DNA of 64,000 bases from Brevundimonas sp. Root1279 (GTDB lineage Bacteria; Pseudomonadota; Alphaproteobacteria; Caulobacterales; Caulobacteraceae), in assembly GCF_001425945.1 (NCBI RefSeq), contig NZ_LMEB01000009.1, positions 248,001 to 312,000 of the forward strand. Direction: 5' to 3'. Positions 57,199-64,000 of this stretch are shown here, piece after piece. Both the position numbers and the translations under genes were made by a program. The notes below the pieces were generated by a model, which saw nothing but the letters and a program-made list of their open reading frames with translations, was not told the origin of the DNA and ran no database searches. Within the stretch, counting starts at the first letter, position 1. Every line of letters begins with the position of its first letter.

Positions 57199-59477
57199 CG
57201 GTTCAGCGTAAACTGGACCGGTTCGCCGGCCTGGGCGTCGGGCGACAGCCAGACGTCGAACAGGCCCGGCTCCACGGTCGGCTTCAGGTCCTGGCCGAGG
57301 AACAGCAGGTCCTCGAACTTCAGCGGCAGCGCTACCTCGACCGAGCCGCCGGCCGGGACCGTCACGCGCTTGAAGTGGCGCAGCAGGCGGACGGGCTGGG
57401 TGATCGAGGCGGTGCGGTCGCGGATGTAGAGCTGCACCACCTCCGACGCCTCGCGCGTCCCGCCGTTGGTCAGGGTGACGCTTGCGGTCAGTTCGCCGTT
57501 CCAGGCCATGGCGTCCGCCGACAGCCGCACCGGCGAATAGCTGACCGGCGCATAGGTCAGGCCGTGGCCGAACGGGTAGAGGGCCGTGTGCGGGACCTCG
57601 CGGAATTTCGAGGTGAACTCGCGATCGGTCGGCTTCGACGGCCGGCCGGTGGCCTTGTGCGCGTAGTAGAACGGCGACTGGCCCGAGCGGTGCGGGAAGC
57701 TGACCGGCAGGCGGCCGGTCGGGGCGTGGTCGCCGAACAGCACGTCAGCGACGGCGTTGCCGGTCTCCGAGCCGAGGAACCAGGTGACCAGCAAGGCAGG
57801 GGCGTCCTTGACCGCGCCCGCCAGCTCCATGCCGCGGCCGTTACGCAGGATCACGACGACCGGCTTGCCGGTGGCCGCCACGGCCTCGGCCAGGGCCAAC
57901 TGGGCGGCCGGGATGCCGATGTCGACACGGGATTTGGATTCTGCCGACATCTCGGTCGACTCGCCCACGGCCAGCAGCACCACGTCGGCCGCCTGGGCGG
58001 CAGCCACGGCCGCCTCGATGCCGCCGGCGATCGGGGCTTCCACGTCCGAACCCTTGGTCACCGTCAGGCTGGCGCCGGCGCCCAGCGCCGAGCGCAGGCC
58101 TTGCTCCAGCGAGACGGCCAGCTTGGTGTCCTTGAAGATCGACCAAGGACCGAACAGGTCGGCCGAATCCGCGCCGAACGGCCCGATCAGGGCGTATGTC
58201 TTGCCGGTCTTGGGCAGAGGCAGCAGATCGCCGTCGTTCTTGAGCATGACGATCGACTTGCGCCCGGCCTCGCGGGCCAAAGCGAGGTGCTCGCGGCTGC
58301 CATGGACGCGACGCTCGGTGCGCACGTCCGCGCCGCGGTAGGGGTTCTCGAACAGGCCCAGAGCGGCCTTGGTCATCAGCACGCGGCGCACCGCCTCGTC
58401 GACGCGCTCGATCGGCACGTCACCCGAGGCCACGAGGTCGGGGATGTGCTCCATGTACAGGCCACTCTTCATCGACATGTCGACGCCGGCCATCAGGGCG
58501 ATGCGGGCCGCGTCGCGGCCGTCGGCGGCGAAGCCGTGGGCGATCAGCTCCTGCTCGGAGGTGTAGTCGGAGACGACGAAGCCCGCGAAGCCCCACTCGC
58601 CGCGCAGGATGTCGGTCAGCAGCCACTTGTTGCCGCTGGCGGGCACGCCGTTCAGGTCGTTGAAGGCGCTCATCGTCGACAGCGCGCCGGCGTCGAAGGC
58701 GGCCTTGAACGGCGGCAGATAGACCGAGCGCAGCTCCAGCTCGCTCATGTCGGTCGAATTGTAGTCCATGCCTGCTTCGGCGGCGCCGTAGGCGGCGAAA
58801 TGTTTCGGACAGGCCAGCAGGGACGACCAGTCCTTCAGGTCGTCGCCCTGGAAGCCCTTGGTCCGCGCGATGGCGAACAGGCGGTTGAGGAGCACGTCCT
58901 CGCCGGCGCCCTCGACCACGCGGCCCCAACGCTGGTCGCGAGCCACGTCGACCATCGGCGCATAGGTCTGGTGCACGCCCGCCGCGCCGCCCTCGACGGC
59001 TGCGGCGCGCGCCGTGCGTTCGGCCAGGTCGAGATCCCAACTGGCGGTTTCGCCCAGCGGCACGGGGAAGGTGGTCTTCAGGCCGTGGATGATGTCGGCG
59101 GCGAACAGCAGCGGAATGCCCAGGCGGCTTTCCTTGACCGCCATGTCCTGCACCAGCCGGGTGGTGGCGGCGCCGACGCCGTTGAACAGGGCCCCGATCC
59201 GGCCGGCCTTGATGTCGGCGGCGGTCTGGGCCTGGTCCGTGTTCAGAGCGTCGCCGGGGTTCACGCCTTCTGGGCGCCACCGGAACGGATCGTTCTGCAG
59301 GTTCAGCTGTCCAGCCTTTTCCTCAATGGTCATGCGCGCGATCAGCGCGTTGACGCGTTCGAGGTTGGCTTCGGCCTTGGCGGCCGCGATTCGCGGTGCG
59401 GTCATCATTCCGGCGATCATGACGCCACCGAGCAGAAGCATGCGACGGGAGGGTGCAGAGAATGAGGCATGCTGCAT
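57195..59477 (-). CDS. bglX: Glycoside hydrolase family 3 beta-glucosidase
   Basis: This is a 760-aa GH3 beta-glucosidase-type enzyme. The N-terminal export signal (MQHASFSAPSRRMLLLGG) has a twin-arginine-like SRRMLL. Residues 40-370 form the TIM barrel with KHFAAYG and the nucleophile Asp in GFVVSDY. An alpha/beta sandwich and a C-terminal fibronectin III domain (ASEVVQLYIRD) follow. The ATG at 59477 is preferred; a TTG at 59492 is the alternative. A LacI-type operator (59478-59491) overlaps the ribosome-binding region. Confidence 0.92.
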   Translation of the reverse strand: MQHASFSAPSRRMLLLGGVMIAGMMTAPRIAAAKAEANLERVNALIARMTIEEKAGQLNLQNDPFRWRPEGVNPGDALNTDQAQTAADIKAGRIGALFNGVGAATTRLVQDMAVKESRLGIPLLFAADIIHGLKTTFPVPLGETASWDLDLAERTARAAAVEGGAAGVHQTYAPMVDVARDQRWGRVVEGAGEDVLLNRLFAIARTKGFQGDDLKDWSSLLACPKHFAAYGAAEAGMDYNSTDMSELELRSVYLPPFKAAFDAGALSTMSAFNDLNGVPASGNKWLLTDILRGEWGFAGFVVSDYTSEQELIAHGFAADGRDAARIALMAGVDMSMKSGLYMEHIPDLVASGDVPIERVDEAVRRVLMTKAALGLFENPYRGADVRTERRVHGSREHLALAREAGRKSIVMLKNDGDLLPLPKTGKTYALIGPFGADSADLFGPWSIFKDTKLAVSLEQGLRSALGAGASLTVTKGSDVEAPIAGGIEAAVAAAQAADVVLLAVGESTEMSAESKSRVDIGIPAAQLALAEAVAATGKPVVVILRNGRGMELAGAVKDAPALLVTWFLGSETGNAVADVLFGDHAPTGRLPVSFPHRSGQSPFYYAHKATGRPSKPTDREFTSKFREVPHTALYPFGHGLTYAPVSYSPVRLSADAMAWNGELTASVTLTNGGTREASEVVQLYIRDRTASITQPVRLLRHFKRVTVPAGGSVEVALPLKFEDLLFLGQDLKPTVEPGLFDVWLSPDAQAGEPVQFTLNR

Positions 59478-59491
59478 TGTAACCGGTTCCA
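59478..59491. promoter_or_regulatory. LacI-type operator upstream of bglX
   Basis: TGTAACCGGTTCCA is a near-perfect palindrome (core AACCGGTT) placed directly before the bglX ATG. The same motif (TGTAACCGGTTTCA) lies before the phosphodiesterase-like gene at 62116-62129. It fits LacI/GalR-family operators. The regulator is not in the window. Confidence 0.55.
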
Positions 59492-59564
59492 ACGAGAGTC
59501 GGGCAGGACTAAACCGTCAAGGCGGGCCCCGCCTACCCCGAAAAAATCACAACCCGTTGCGAGC

Positions 59565-59804
59565 CTAGCCTTCGACCTCGACTTCGGGCCGATCATGCCC
59601 GTCCGCGCGCTCGGTGACCCAACGTCCGGTGGTGTCCGCATACTCGATCAGGGCGTCCTCGTCCGGGACCTTCTGTTCCCGCGCGGCGGCCGCTGCGGCG
59701 GCGCGCGCCGAGTCGTGGTTCGGATAGGTCTCCGAATAGGTATCGCCAAGCCTGTAGGCCCATCCGCCGTCGTGCTCGACGATGCGATAGGTGATCTGGA
59801 CCAT
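59565..59804 (-). CDS. DUF2188 protein
   Basis: This is a 79-aa protein of the DUF2188 family. It starts MVQITYRIVEHDGGWAYRLGD and has TYSETYPNHDSARAAAAAAA, with an acidic C-terminus. These small proteins are of unknown function, with an N-terminal beta-hairpin and a helix. It stands alone. Confidence 0.83.
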   Translation of the reverse strand: MVQITYRIVEHDGGWAYRLGDTYSETYPNHDSARAAAAAAAREQKVPDEDALIEYADTTGRWVTERADGHDRPEVEVEG

Positions 59805-60016
59805 GAGCCGTCTCCGGGAGAAGGGCAGGGAAGGGTCCCGCCAACCGCTGCGGTACGAACGCGGCGACGGCCAGCCAGTTGCAGTTTGCGGCGTACGCTC
59901 GCGGACTCGCGGTCTCGCCGAAAAATCTCTTCGCCCTGCATCCGCTGGCCCGGGGGGCGACGACTACCCTATGAAAGCGCAGGGCGACGGGCTCGGCGCG
60001 CAAGGGGTGAACGACG

Positions 60017-60418
60017 ATGGAAGAACTGTTTCGCGACTTCTGGTGGCTGATTTTCCCGGTCGGCTTCCTGATCGCCGGCGCCTTCAACAGCCTGCTGAAC
60101 TACAAGCGCCAGCAGGACACGCTGAAGCTGATCCGCACCTATGCGGAAAAGGGGCAGGAGCCGCCTGCGGCCCTGCTGAAGTTGCTTGAGCCGGAGAACG
60201 AAGTCTCGGTGACGATAGACGCCAGGAAGGACAACAACGACGGCCTGTGGTTCAGCGTCGTTCTGTTCGCGGTCATGGCGGTCGGGTTCGGCTACGGCGC
60301 CTACACGGACATGTACGGCTCGGGCCCGGGGCTGGTGATCGTCACCTTCGTCCTCGCCGGCTTGTGCCTGGCCTGCCTGGTCACTGCTTTGCTGTCCGGC
60401 CGCCGCTTGCGGAAGTGA
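60017..60418 (+). CDS. Cassette A: DUF6249-like membrane protein
   Basis: This is a 133-aa protein with an N-terminal helix (residues of about 8-27), a cytoplasmic segment with LKLIRTYAEKGQEPP, and two C-terminal helices. The IxxxAEKGQEPP segment matches the IDKGQDMPP of the paralog at 62244-62651. It is the first gene of an ECF sigma unit; the sigma gene starts 21 nt after its stop. The function is unknown. Confidence 0.78.
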   Translation: MEELFRDFWWLIFPVGFLIAGAFNSLLNYKRQQDTLKLIRTYAEKGQEPPAALLKLLEPENEVSVTIDARKDNNDGLWFSVVLFAVMAVGFGYGAYTDMYGSGPGLVIVTFVLAGLCLACLVTALLSGRRLRK

Positions 60419-60439
60419 TGCGGGTCCGGGGCGCAGGGC

Positions 60440-60982
60440 ATGGGGGGATTGCAGACCGACGCCGAACTGGTGGGCCGCGCGCTCGCCGGCTCGGACGCGG
60501 CCTTTTCGCGGCTGGTCGAACGACACCAGGCGCCGGTGCGGGCCTTCCTGCGCCGGACGCTGGGCGGGGGCTGGGCCGAGGCGGACGACGTGGCCCAGGA
60601 CGCCTTCCTGGCCGCCTGGCGTTCGCTGCGGTCGCTCAAGGACCCGGCTGGGGTCCGACCGTGGCTGTGCGGCATCGCCTGGCGCAAGGCCCAGGACCGG
60701 ATCCGCTCATCGCGCCGGGGCGCGGCGCGCGACTCGGTCTGGCTGGAAAGCATCCAACTGCCGGCCGGAGTGTCGCCGGAGGAGAAGCTGGCCCTTGTCG
60801 ACGCCATGGCCGACTTGCCCGCCGACGTCCGGGCTTGCGTGGCCCTGTGCCTGGCCGACGGTTGGTCGCACGGCGAGGCCGCCCTGGCGCTGGACTTGCC
60901 GCTGGGCACCGTGAAGTCCCATGTTGCGCGTGGCCGGGCGCGGCTGCTCAAAGCGCTCGGAGGGCCTGACCATGACGCCTGA
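60440..60982 (+). CDS. Cassette A: ECF RNA polymerase sigma factor
   Basis: This is a 180-aa ECF sigma factor with region 2 (residues of about 15-80: FSRLVERHQAPVRAFLRRTL, DVAQDAFLAAWR) and region 4 (residues of about 120-170: LPADVRACVALCLADGWSHGEAA, LPLGTVKSHVARGRARL). The stop overlaps the next start by 11 nt. Its paralog is at 62676-63236. Its promoter targets are unknown. A TTG nine bases in could be the start instead of the ATG. Confidence 0.9.
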   Translation: MGGLQTDAELVGRALAGSDAAFSRLVERHQAPVRAFLRRTLGGGWAEADDVAQDAFLAAWRSLRSLKDPAGVRPWLCGIAWRKAQDRIRSSRRGAARDSVWLESIQLPAGVSPEEKLALVDAMADLPADVRACVALCLADGWSHGEAALALDLPLGTVKSHVARGRARLLKALGGPDHDA

Positions 60983-61283
60983 ACAGAAACTCGCCGCCCT
61001 GTTCGCCGCCGACGCCCCGCCGGCGCGCGATTACGGCTTCCAGACGCTCGTTGCCGGACGCATCGCGGCGCGCCGGGCGTGGTTGACCGTCCTCGCCCTG
61101 ACGCCCTGGGCGATCGCCTCCGCCGCCCTGCTGTGGGCTCTTCAGCCGATGATCCACCCGCTGTCGCAGGGCCTGGCCGCGGTCATCGGCCCGCTCGCCT
61201 CGATTCTGGCGATCGCCTCGGTCGCAGGTTTCAGCGCCCTGCAGCTGTCGCGCCGGGTCTCGCGCCGCTTCAGCGCAGGCTGA
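60972..61283 (+). CDS. Cassette A: small membrane protein, likely anti-sigma partner
   Basis: This is a 103-aa protein with a cytoplasmic N-terminus (about 33 residues, with DYGFQTLVAGRIAARR) and two helices (residues of about 36-55 and 68-90). It overlaps the sigma gene by 11 nt, the same as in the second cassette. An inferred anti-sigma or signal partner; no zinc-binding motif is seen. Its end overlaps the convergent phosphodiesterase-like gene by 14 nt. Confidence 0.75.
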   Translation: MTPEQKLAALFAADAPPARDYGFQTLVAGRIAARRAWLTVLALTPWAIASAALLWALQPMIHPLSQGLAAVIGPLASILAIASVAGFSALQLSRRVSRRFSAG

Positions 61284-62091
61284 CGGCCCCCGCCACGCCG
61301 AAGTGATCCGACGGGTGTTCGCCGCCCGTCATATCGGTGGCGAAGACGACGCCGCTCACCGGCGAGAAATAGGCCGCCTCGGCGAAGATGTGGTCGATCA
61401 CGCGCGGCTGGTGGCCCTTGGCCGGATTCAGCGTGGTCGGCGCCGAGCCCCGTGGCAGAACGCTGAAGAAGCGGTCGCTGGTCAGCACGGCCAGTCCCGC
61501 ATCTTCCTGCACAGCGTTGAAGTCGCCCATGATGATCAGTGGCGCGCCGTCCTGCGGCAGCCAGGCCAGCAGGTCGGCGATCTGTTGCGCCCGCGTCGGA
61601 GCCTGCTCGGGCTTCCAGGCCAGGTGGGTGCAGACCACGTCGATGGCCCGGCCGTGGAAATCGACCCGCGCCCGGATCGCGGTGCGGTAGTCGTCCAGCG
61701 GCGCCAGCTTGCGGGTGTCGTGGGCGAGAAGGGGCAGGCGGCTCAGGATGGCGTTGCCGTAGCGACGGCCGCTGTCCTCGGGATCGGTCGAGACGAAATG
61801 CACCTCATAGCCGCCCAGGGCCTCGGCGATGGTCACGGCCTGGTTCGGCAGGCCGACCGCTGCGTCCTCCAGCACCTCCTGCAGGGCGATGACGTCGGCG
61901 TCCTGGGCCTTCAGCTCGGCGACGATCAGCGGCAGGCGGGCGGCCCAGTTTCCCTGGTTGTGCCAGATGTTAAAGGTCGCCAGCCGCAGCGGGGCCTTCG
62001 CGCCCTGCTTCGCCGTAGTGGTGCAGCCCGCGAGCGGGGCGGCGAGGGGGGCGGCGGCGAGTCCGGCCAGCAGCAGGCGACGATCGATCAT
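61270..62091 (-). CDS. Endonuclease/exonuclease/phosphatase-fold lipoprotein
   Basis: This is a 273-aa EEP-superfamily protein. The start MIDRRLLLAGLAAAPLAAPLAGC at 62091 has a lipobox and AGAGGA upstream. Catalytic residues are in LATFNIWHN, VIALQEVLED, THLAWKPEQ, IMGDFNAV and the ending SDHFGV. It may cleave phosphodiesters or act on sphingomyelin-like or nucleotide substrates. A LacI-type operator lies at 62116-62129 upstream of it. It sits between the two ECF cassettes on the opposite strand. Confidence 0.88.
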   Translation of the reverse strand: MIDRRLLLAGLAAAPLAAPLAGCTTTAKQGAKAPLRLATFNIWHNQGNWAARLPLIVAELKAQDADVIALQEVLEDAAVGLPNQAVTIAEALGGYEVHFVSTDPEDSGRRYGNAILSRLPLLAHDTRKLAPLDDYRTAIRARVDFHGRAIDVVCTHLAWKPEQAPTRAQQIADLLAWLPQDGAPLIIMGDFNAVQEDAGLAVLTSDRFFSVLPRGSAPTTLNPAKGHQPRVIDHIFAEAAYFSPVSGVVFATDMTGGEHPSDHFGVAGAVSLR

Positions 62092-62115
62092 GGGCGAATC
62101 CTCTGTTCGGGGCGA

Positions 62116-62129
62116 TGTAACCGGTTTCA
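62116..62129. promoter_or_regulatory. LacI-type operator upstream of the phosphodiesterase-like gene
   Basis: TGTAACCGGTTTCA is a palindrome sharing 13 of 14 bases with the site before bglX. It lies about 25-38 nt before the start of the minus-strand gene, as expected for a repressor site. Confidence 0.55.
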
Positions 62130-62243
62130 TCCGCCTTACGAAAGTTTCACCCGTCCGAACGCATCCGTACGGGCGCGCCGTCGCCTCTTGTCGTCAGAAG
62201 GTCGAAGCATCAGGCTCGGCTTCACAAGAGAGGGGATTTCCCA

Positions 62244-62651
62244 ATGGAAGAATTCATTCCGGTCGTCGCAATCGTCGCCTTCTTCGGCACGATCGTCGCC
62301 ATCTTCTTCGGTCCGACCTACCTGCGCTCGAGGGAGCGCCGCGAGGTCCAGGAGACCGTCCGCCGCGCCATCGACAAGGGCCAGGACATGCCGCCCGAGG
62401 TCATCGACGCCCTGACGAAGGACGTCCAGAAGAACCTGCCTTCGCGGACCCGCGACATTCGCCGCGGCATCATCTGGCTGGCGGTCGGCATCGGCATGGT
62501 GGCCTTCTCGCTGATCAGCACCTCCGGCTGGGGCCACCACGACGACTGGGGCGGCAATGTCGACAACGGCCTGATGGGCCTGGCGGCTATCCCGATCACC
62601 ATCGGCCTCGCCTATCTGGTCCTGAGCTTCTTCAACAAGAACAAGGAGTAG
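62244..62651 (+). CDS. Cassette B: DUF6249-like membrane protein
   Basis: This is a 135-aa protein, a paralog of 60017-60418. An N-terminal helix (residues of about 4-26) is followed by a cytoplasmic segment with VRRAIDKGQDMPPEVIDAL, then two helices separated by a His/Trp/Asp-rich loop (GWGHHDDWGGN). The sigma gene starts 24 nt after its stop. The His-rich loop could face the periplasm and bind metal, which is inferred. Confidence 0.78.
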   Translation: MEEFIPVVAIVAFFGTIVAIFFGPTYLRSRERREVQETVRRAIDKGQDMPPEVIDALTKDVQKNLPSRTRDIRRGIIWLAVGIGMVAFSLISTSGWGHHDDWGGNVDNGLMGLAAIPITIGLAYLVLSFFNKNKE

Positions 62652-62675
62652 GTCCGGGTCTGGCAGGAGCTGATC

Positions 62676-63236
62676 ATGACCCAACCTCTGGTCGACCGGC
62701 ACGATGTCGAGCTCGCCGCCCTTGCGGCGGCGGGCGGACGTCGGGAGTTCGGGGAGCTGGTCCGTCGCCACGGTTCGGCGGTCCGGGCCCTGCTCCGCCG
62801 TATGGGGGCCCAGCCCTCGCTCGCCGACGACATCGCTCAGGACGCCTTCATCCAGGCCTTCCAGCGCTGCGCGGAGTTCCGTGGCGAGGGGACCTTCGCC
62901 GCCTGGGTCAAGCGCATCGCCGCCCGGCTCTACATTAAGCGTGTCGCCAAGGAGGCCCGCTATGTCGCTGAAGTCGAAAGCGAAGATGTCGCTCCCCAGA
63001 CCGACCAAGCGGGCCTGGTCGATCTCGACGAAGCGCTCAAGGCGCTCAGCGAGGTCGAACGGCTCTGCGTGTCTCTCTGTCACGGGGCGGGCATGGCGCA
63101 TCCCGAGATCGCCACGGCCCTGAATTTGCCACTCGGCACGGTGAAATCTCATGTCAAACGTGGTTTGGATAAACTCCGCGCGCGGCTTCAACCGGAGCCC
63201 GCACAGCCCTTGGGGAGATCGCAGCATGTCGGCTGA
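62676..63236 (+). CDS. Cassette B: ECF RNA polymerase sigma factor
   Basis: This is a 186-aa ECF sigma factor. Region 2 has GELVRRHGSAVRALLRRM and ADDIAQDAFIQAFQRC; region 4 has SEVERLCVSLCHGAGMAHPEIA and LPLGTVKSHVKRGLDKLRARL. It is the paralog of 60440-60982, with the same 11-nt overlap into the next gene. No target promoter was identified. Confidence 0.92.
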   Translation: MTQPLVDRHDVELAALAAAGGRREFGELVRRHGSAVRALLRRMGAQPSLADDIAQDAFIQAFQRCAEFRGEGTFAAWVKRIAARLYIKRVAKEARYVAEVESEDVAPQTDQAGLVDLDEALKALSEVERLCVSLCHGAGMAHPEIATALNLPLGTVKSHVKRGLDKLRARLQPEPAQPLGRSQHVG

Positions 63237-63645
63237 CGAATTCGATCCCTTCGTCGAGCGGCTGTTCTCGCGCACCCCCGCCATGCCCGACGCGCCGCTG
63301 TTCACCGCCCAGGTCGAGCAGCGCCTGCAGAAGGGTTCGCGGATCCGCTTCCTCGCCCTGTCGCTGGCGGGCGTCATCGGCGGCGCGGTGGCCATCCGCG
63401 AAACCATGACGGTCGACATCGACCTCGGCGCCCGCGAGGGCGTCGTGGCCAAGGACGCCCTCGGTCAGGGGCTCCAGTCGGCGTCGTTCAACCTCCAGAG
63501 CAGCGTCCAGTCGGGCCTTGAACAGGCCGGCCTGGCCCATGTCGAGTTCGGCTCCATGAGCAGCATGCAACTGTTCTGGATCGCCGCGGCCGCCCTGATC
63601 GCCATCGCCGCCGGCGGCGTGATGAAGCTGTCGCAGGACGCCTGA
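63226..63645 (+). CDS. Cassette B: small membrane protein, likely anti-sigma partner
   Basis: This is a 139-aa protein. Its cytoplasmic N-terminus contains DAPLFTAQVEQRLQK, like the D-x-x-F-x-x-x-V-x-x-R pattern of cassette A. Two helices follow (residues of about 44-60 and 112-133), with a loop between them. It starts 11 nt inside the sigma gene. Its role as an anti-sigma factor is inferred from position and size only. Confidence 0.75.
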   Translation: MSADEFDPFVERLFSRTPAMPDAPLFTAQVEQRLQKGSRIRFLALSLAGVIGGAVAIRETMTVDIDLGAREGVVAKDALGQGLQSASFNLQSSVQSGLEQAGLAHVEFGSMSSMQLFWIAAAALIAIAAGGVMKLSQDA

Positions 63646-63721
63646 GTTCGCGGCCCGTCGTTCGAAAGGATGACGGGCCGGTCTCGCGCCCCTATCTAGG
63701 GCTCCGAACAGGAGAGCCGTC

Positions 63722-64000
63722 ATGTCCAGCCAGAAGCAGGAAGTCGTCCGCCGAATCGCCGCCCCGGACATCCGGGCGCGCAAGGGTGGGGAGCCCATCG
63801 TCTGCCTGACCGCCTATGACGCCCCCACCGCCGCCATTCTGGACGATCACTGCGACCTGCTGCTGGTCGGCGACAGCGTCGGCATGGCTGTGCACGGCCT
63901 GCCCAACACGGTCGGCGTCACGCTCGAGATGATGATTCTGCACGGCCAGGCGGTCATGCGCGGCTCGAAGCGGGCCATGGTCGTCATCGACATGCCGTTC
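63722..64000 (+). CDS. panB: 3-methyl-2-oxobutanoate hydroxymethyltransferase (5' part)
   Basis: PanB makes ketopantoate in pantothenate and CoA synthesis. The first 93 residues are seen. [30 protein letters not shown], the metal-binding [13 protein letters not shown] and VIDMPF are typical. The gene runs off the window end. GGAGAG lies 7 nt before the ATG. Confidence 0.95.
   Translation, partial: MSSQKQEVVRRIAAPDIRARKGGEPIVCLTAYDAPTAAILDDHCDLLLVGDSVGMAVHGLPNTVGVTLEMMILHGQAVMRGSKRAMVVIDMPF

Overview
The window reads as a chromosomal segment of a high-GC alphaproteobacterium, most likely Caulobacterales (Caulobacter/Brevundimonas-like). This is inferred from ALA-synthase haem synthesis, the lptF-lptG-lptD-surA-pdxA-ksgA order, ECF sigma units with small membrane partners, and GC-rich codon use with some TTG/GTG starts. 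No rRNA, tRNA, IS element, prophage or CRISPR array was seen.

Layout. 1-1630: end of mltG, then yicC. 1643-8927: an accessory insertion between yicC and gmk, which are usually neighbours. It holds a PliG-like lysozyme-inhibitor pair bracketed by a 99-bp duplication of the yicC 3' end, a 1482-aa cadherin/RTX protein, and a DUF3313-type lipoprotein. 8928-12863: gmk, a second RTX protein on the minus strand, a candidate 6S RNA, and hemA. 12864-13218: a tiny transcription unit (24-codon ORF with an extended Shine-Dalgarno and a strong terminator). 13219-21393: a respiratory block with a caa3-type cytochrome oxidase (fused subunits I+III, subunit II with haem c), extra c cytochromes, cytochrome b561, CtaG, and a DUF2231/sorbosone-dehydrogenase pair. 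21790-25145: a third RTX gene, broken by a deletion/frameshift. 25287-33741: the minus-strand envelope operon lptF-lptG-lptD-surA-pdxA-ksgA, with a repeat-rich gap between pdxA and ksgA.

33874-36752: pepA, holC, then three tandem I78-like inhibitor lipoproteins. 36815-45940: DUF2164, an ABC-F ATPase, ndk, an M13 peptidase, purN/purM, rnd, cyclophilin and rlmE. 45937-52199: a tandem DUF2061 protein, guaB, a MAPEG protein, an RsmB-like methyltransferase, an MTA/SAH nucleosidase-like gene and guaA. 52296-59804: a quinone oxidoreductase, a UPF0324 transporter divergent from a LysR regulator, ecotin, a VOC protein, an ArsC-family reductase, a GH3 beta-glucosidase and a DUF2188 protein. 60017-63645: two paralogous cassettes (small membrane protein - ECF sigma factor - small membrane protein), each with the same 11-nt sigma/partner overlap, flanking a minus-strand phosphodiesterase-fold lipoprotein. 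63722-64000: the start of panB.

Themes. The window is rich in exported inhibitors of hydrolases (PliG-like, three I78-like, ecotin) and in RTX proteins sharing a C-terminal tail. Two near-identical LacI-type operators link the GH3 beta-glucosidase and the phosphodiesterase-like gene. The most system-like novelty is the duplicated ECF cassette. The clearest record of genome rearrangement is the diverged yicC 3'-end duplication.
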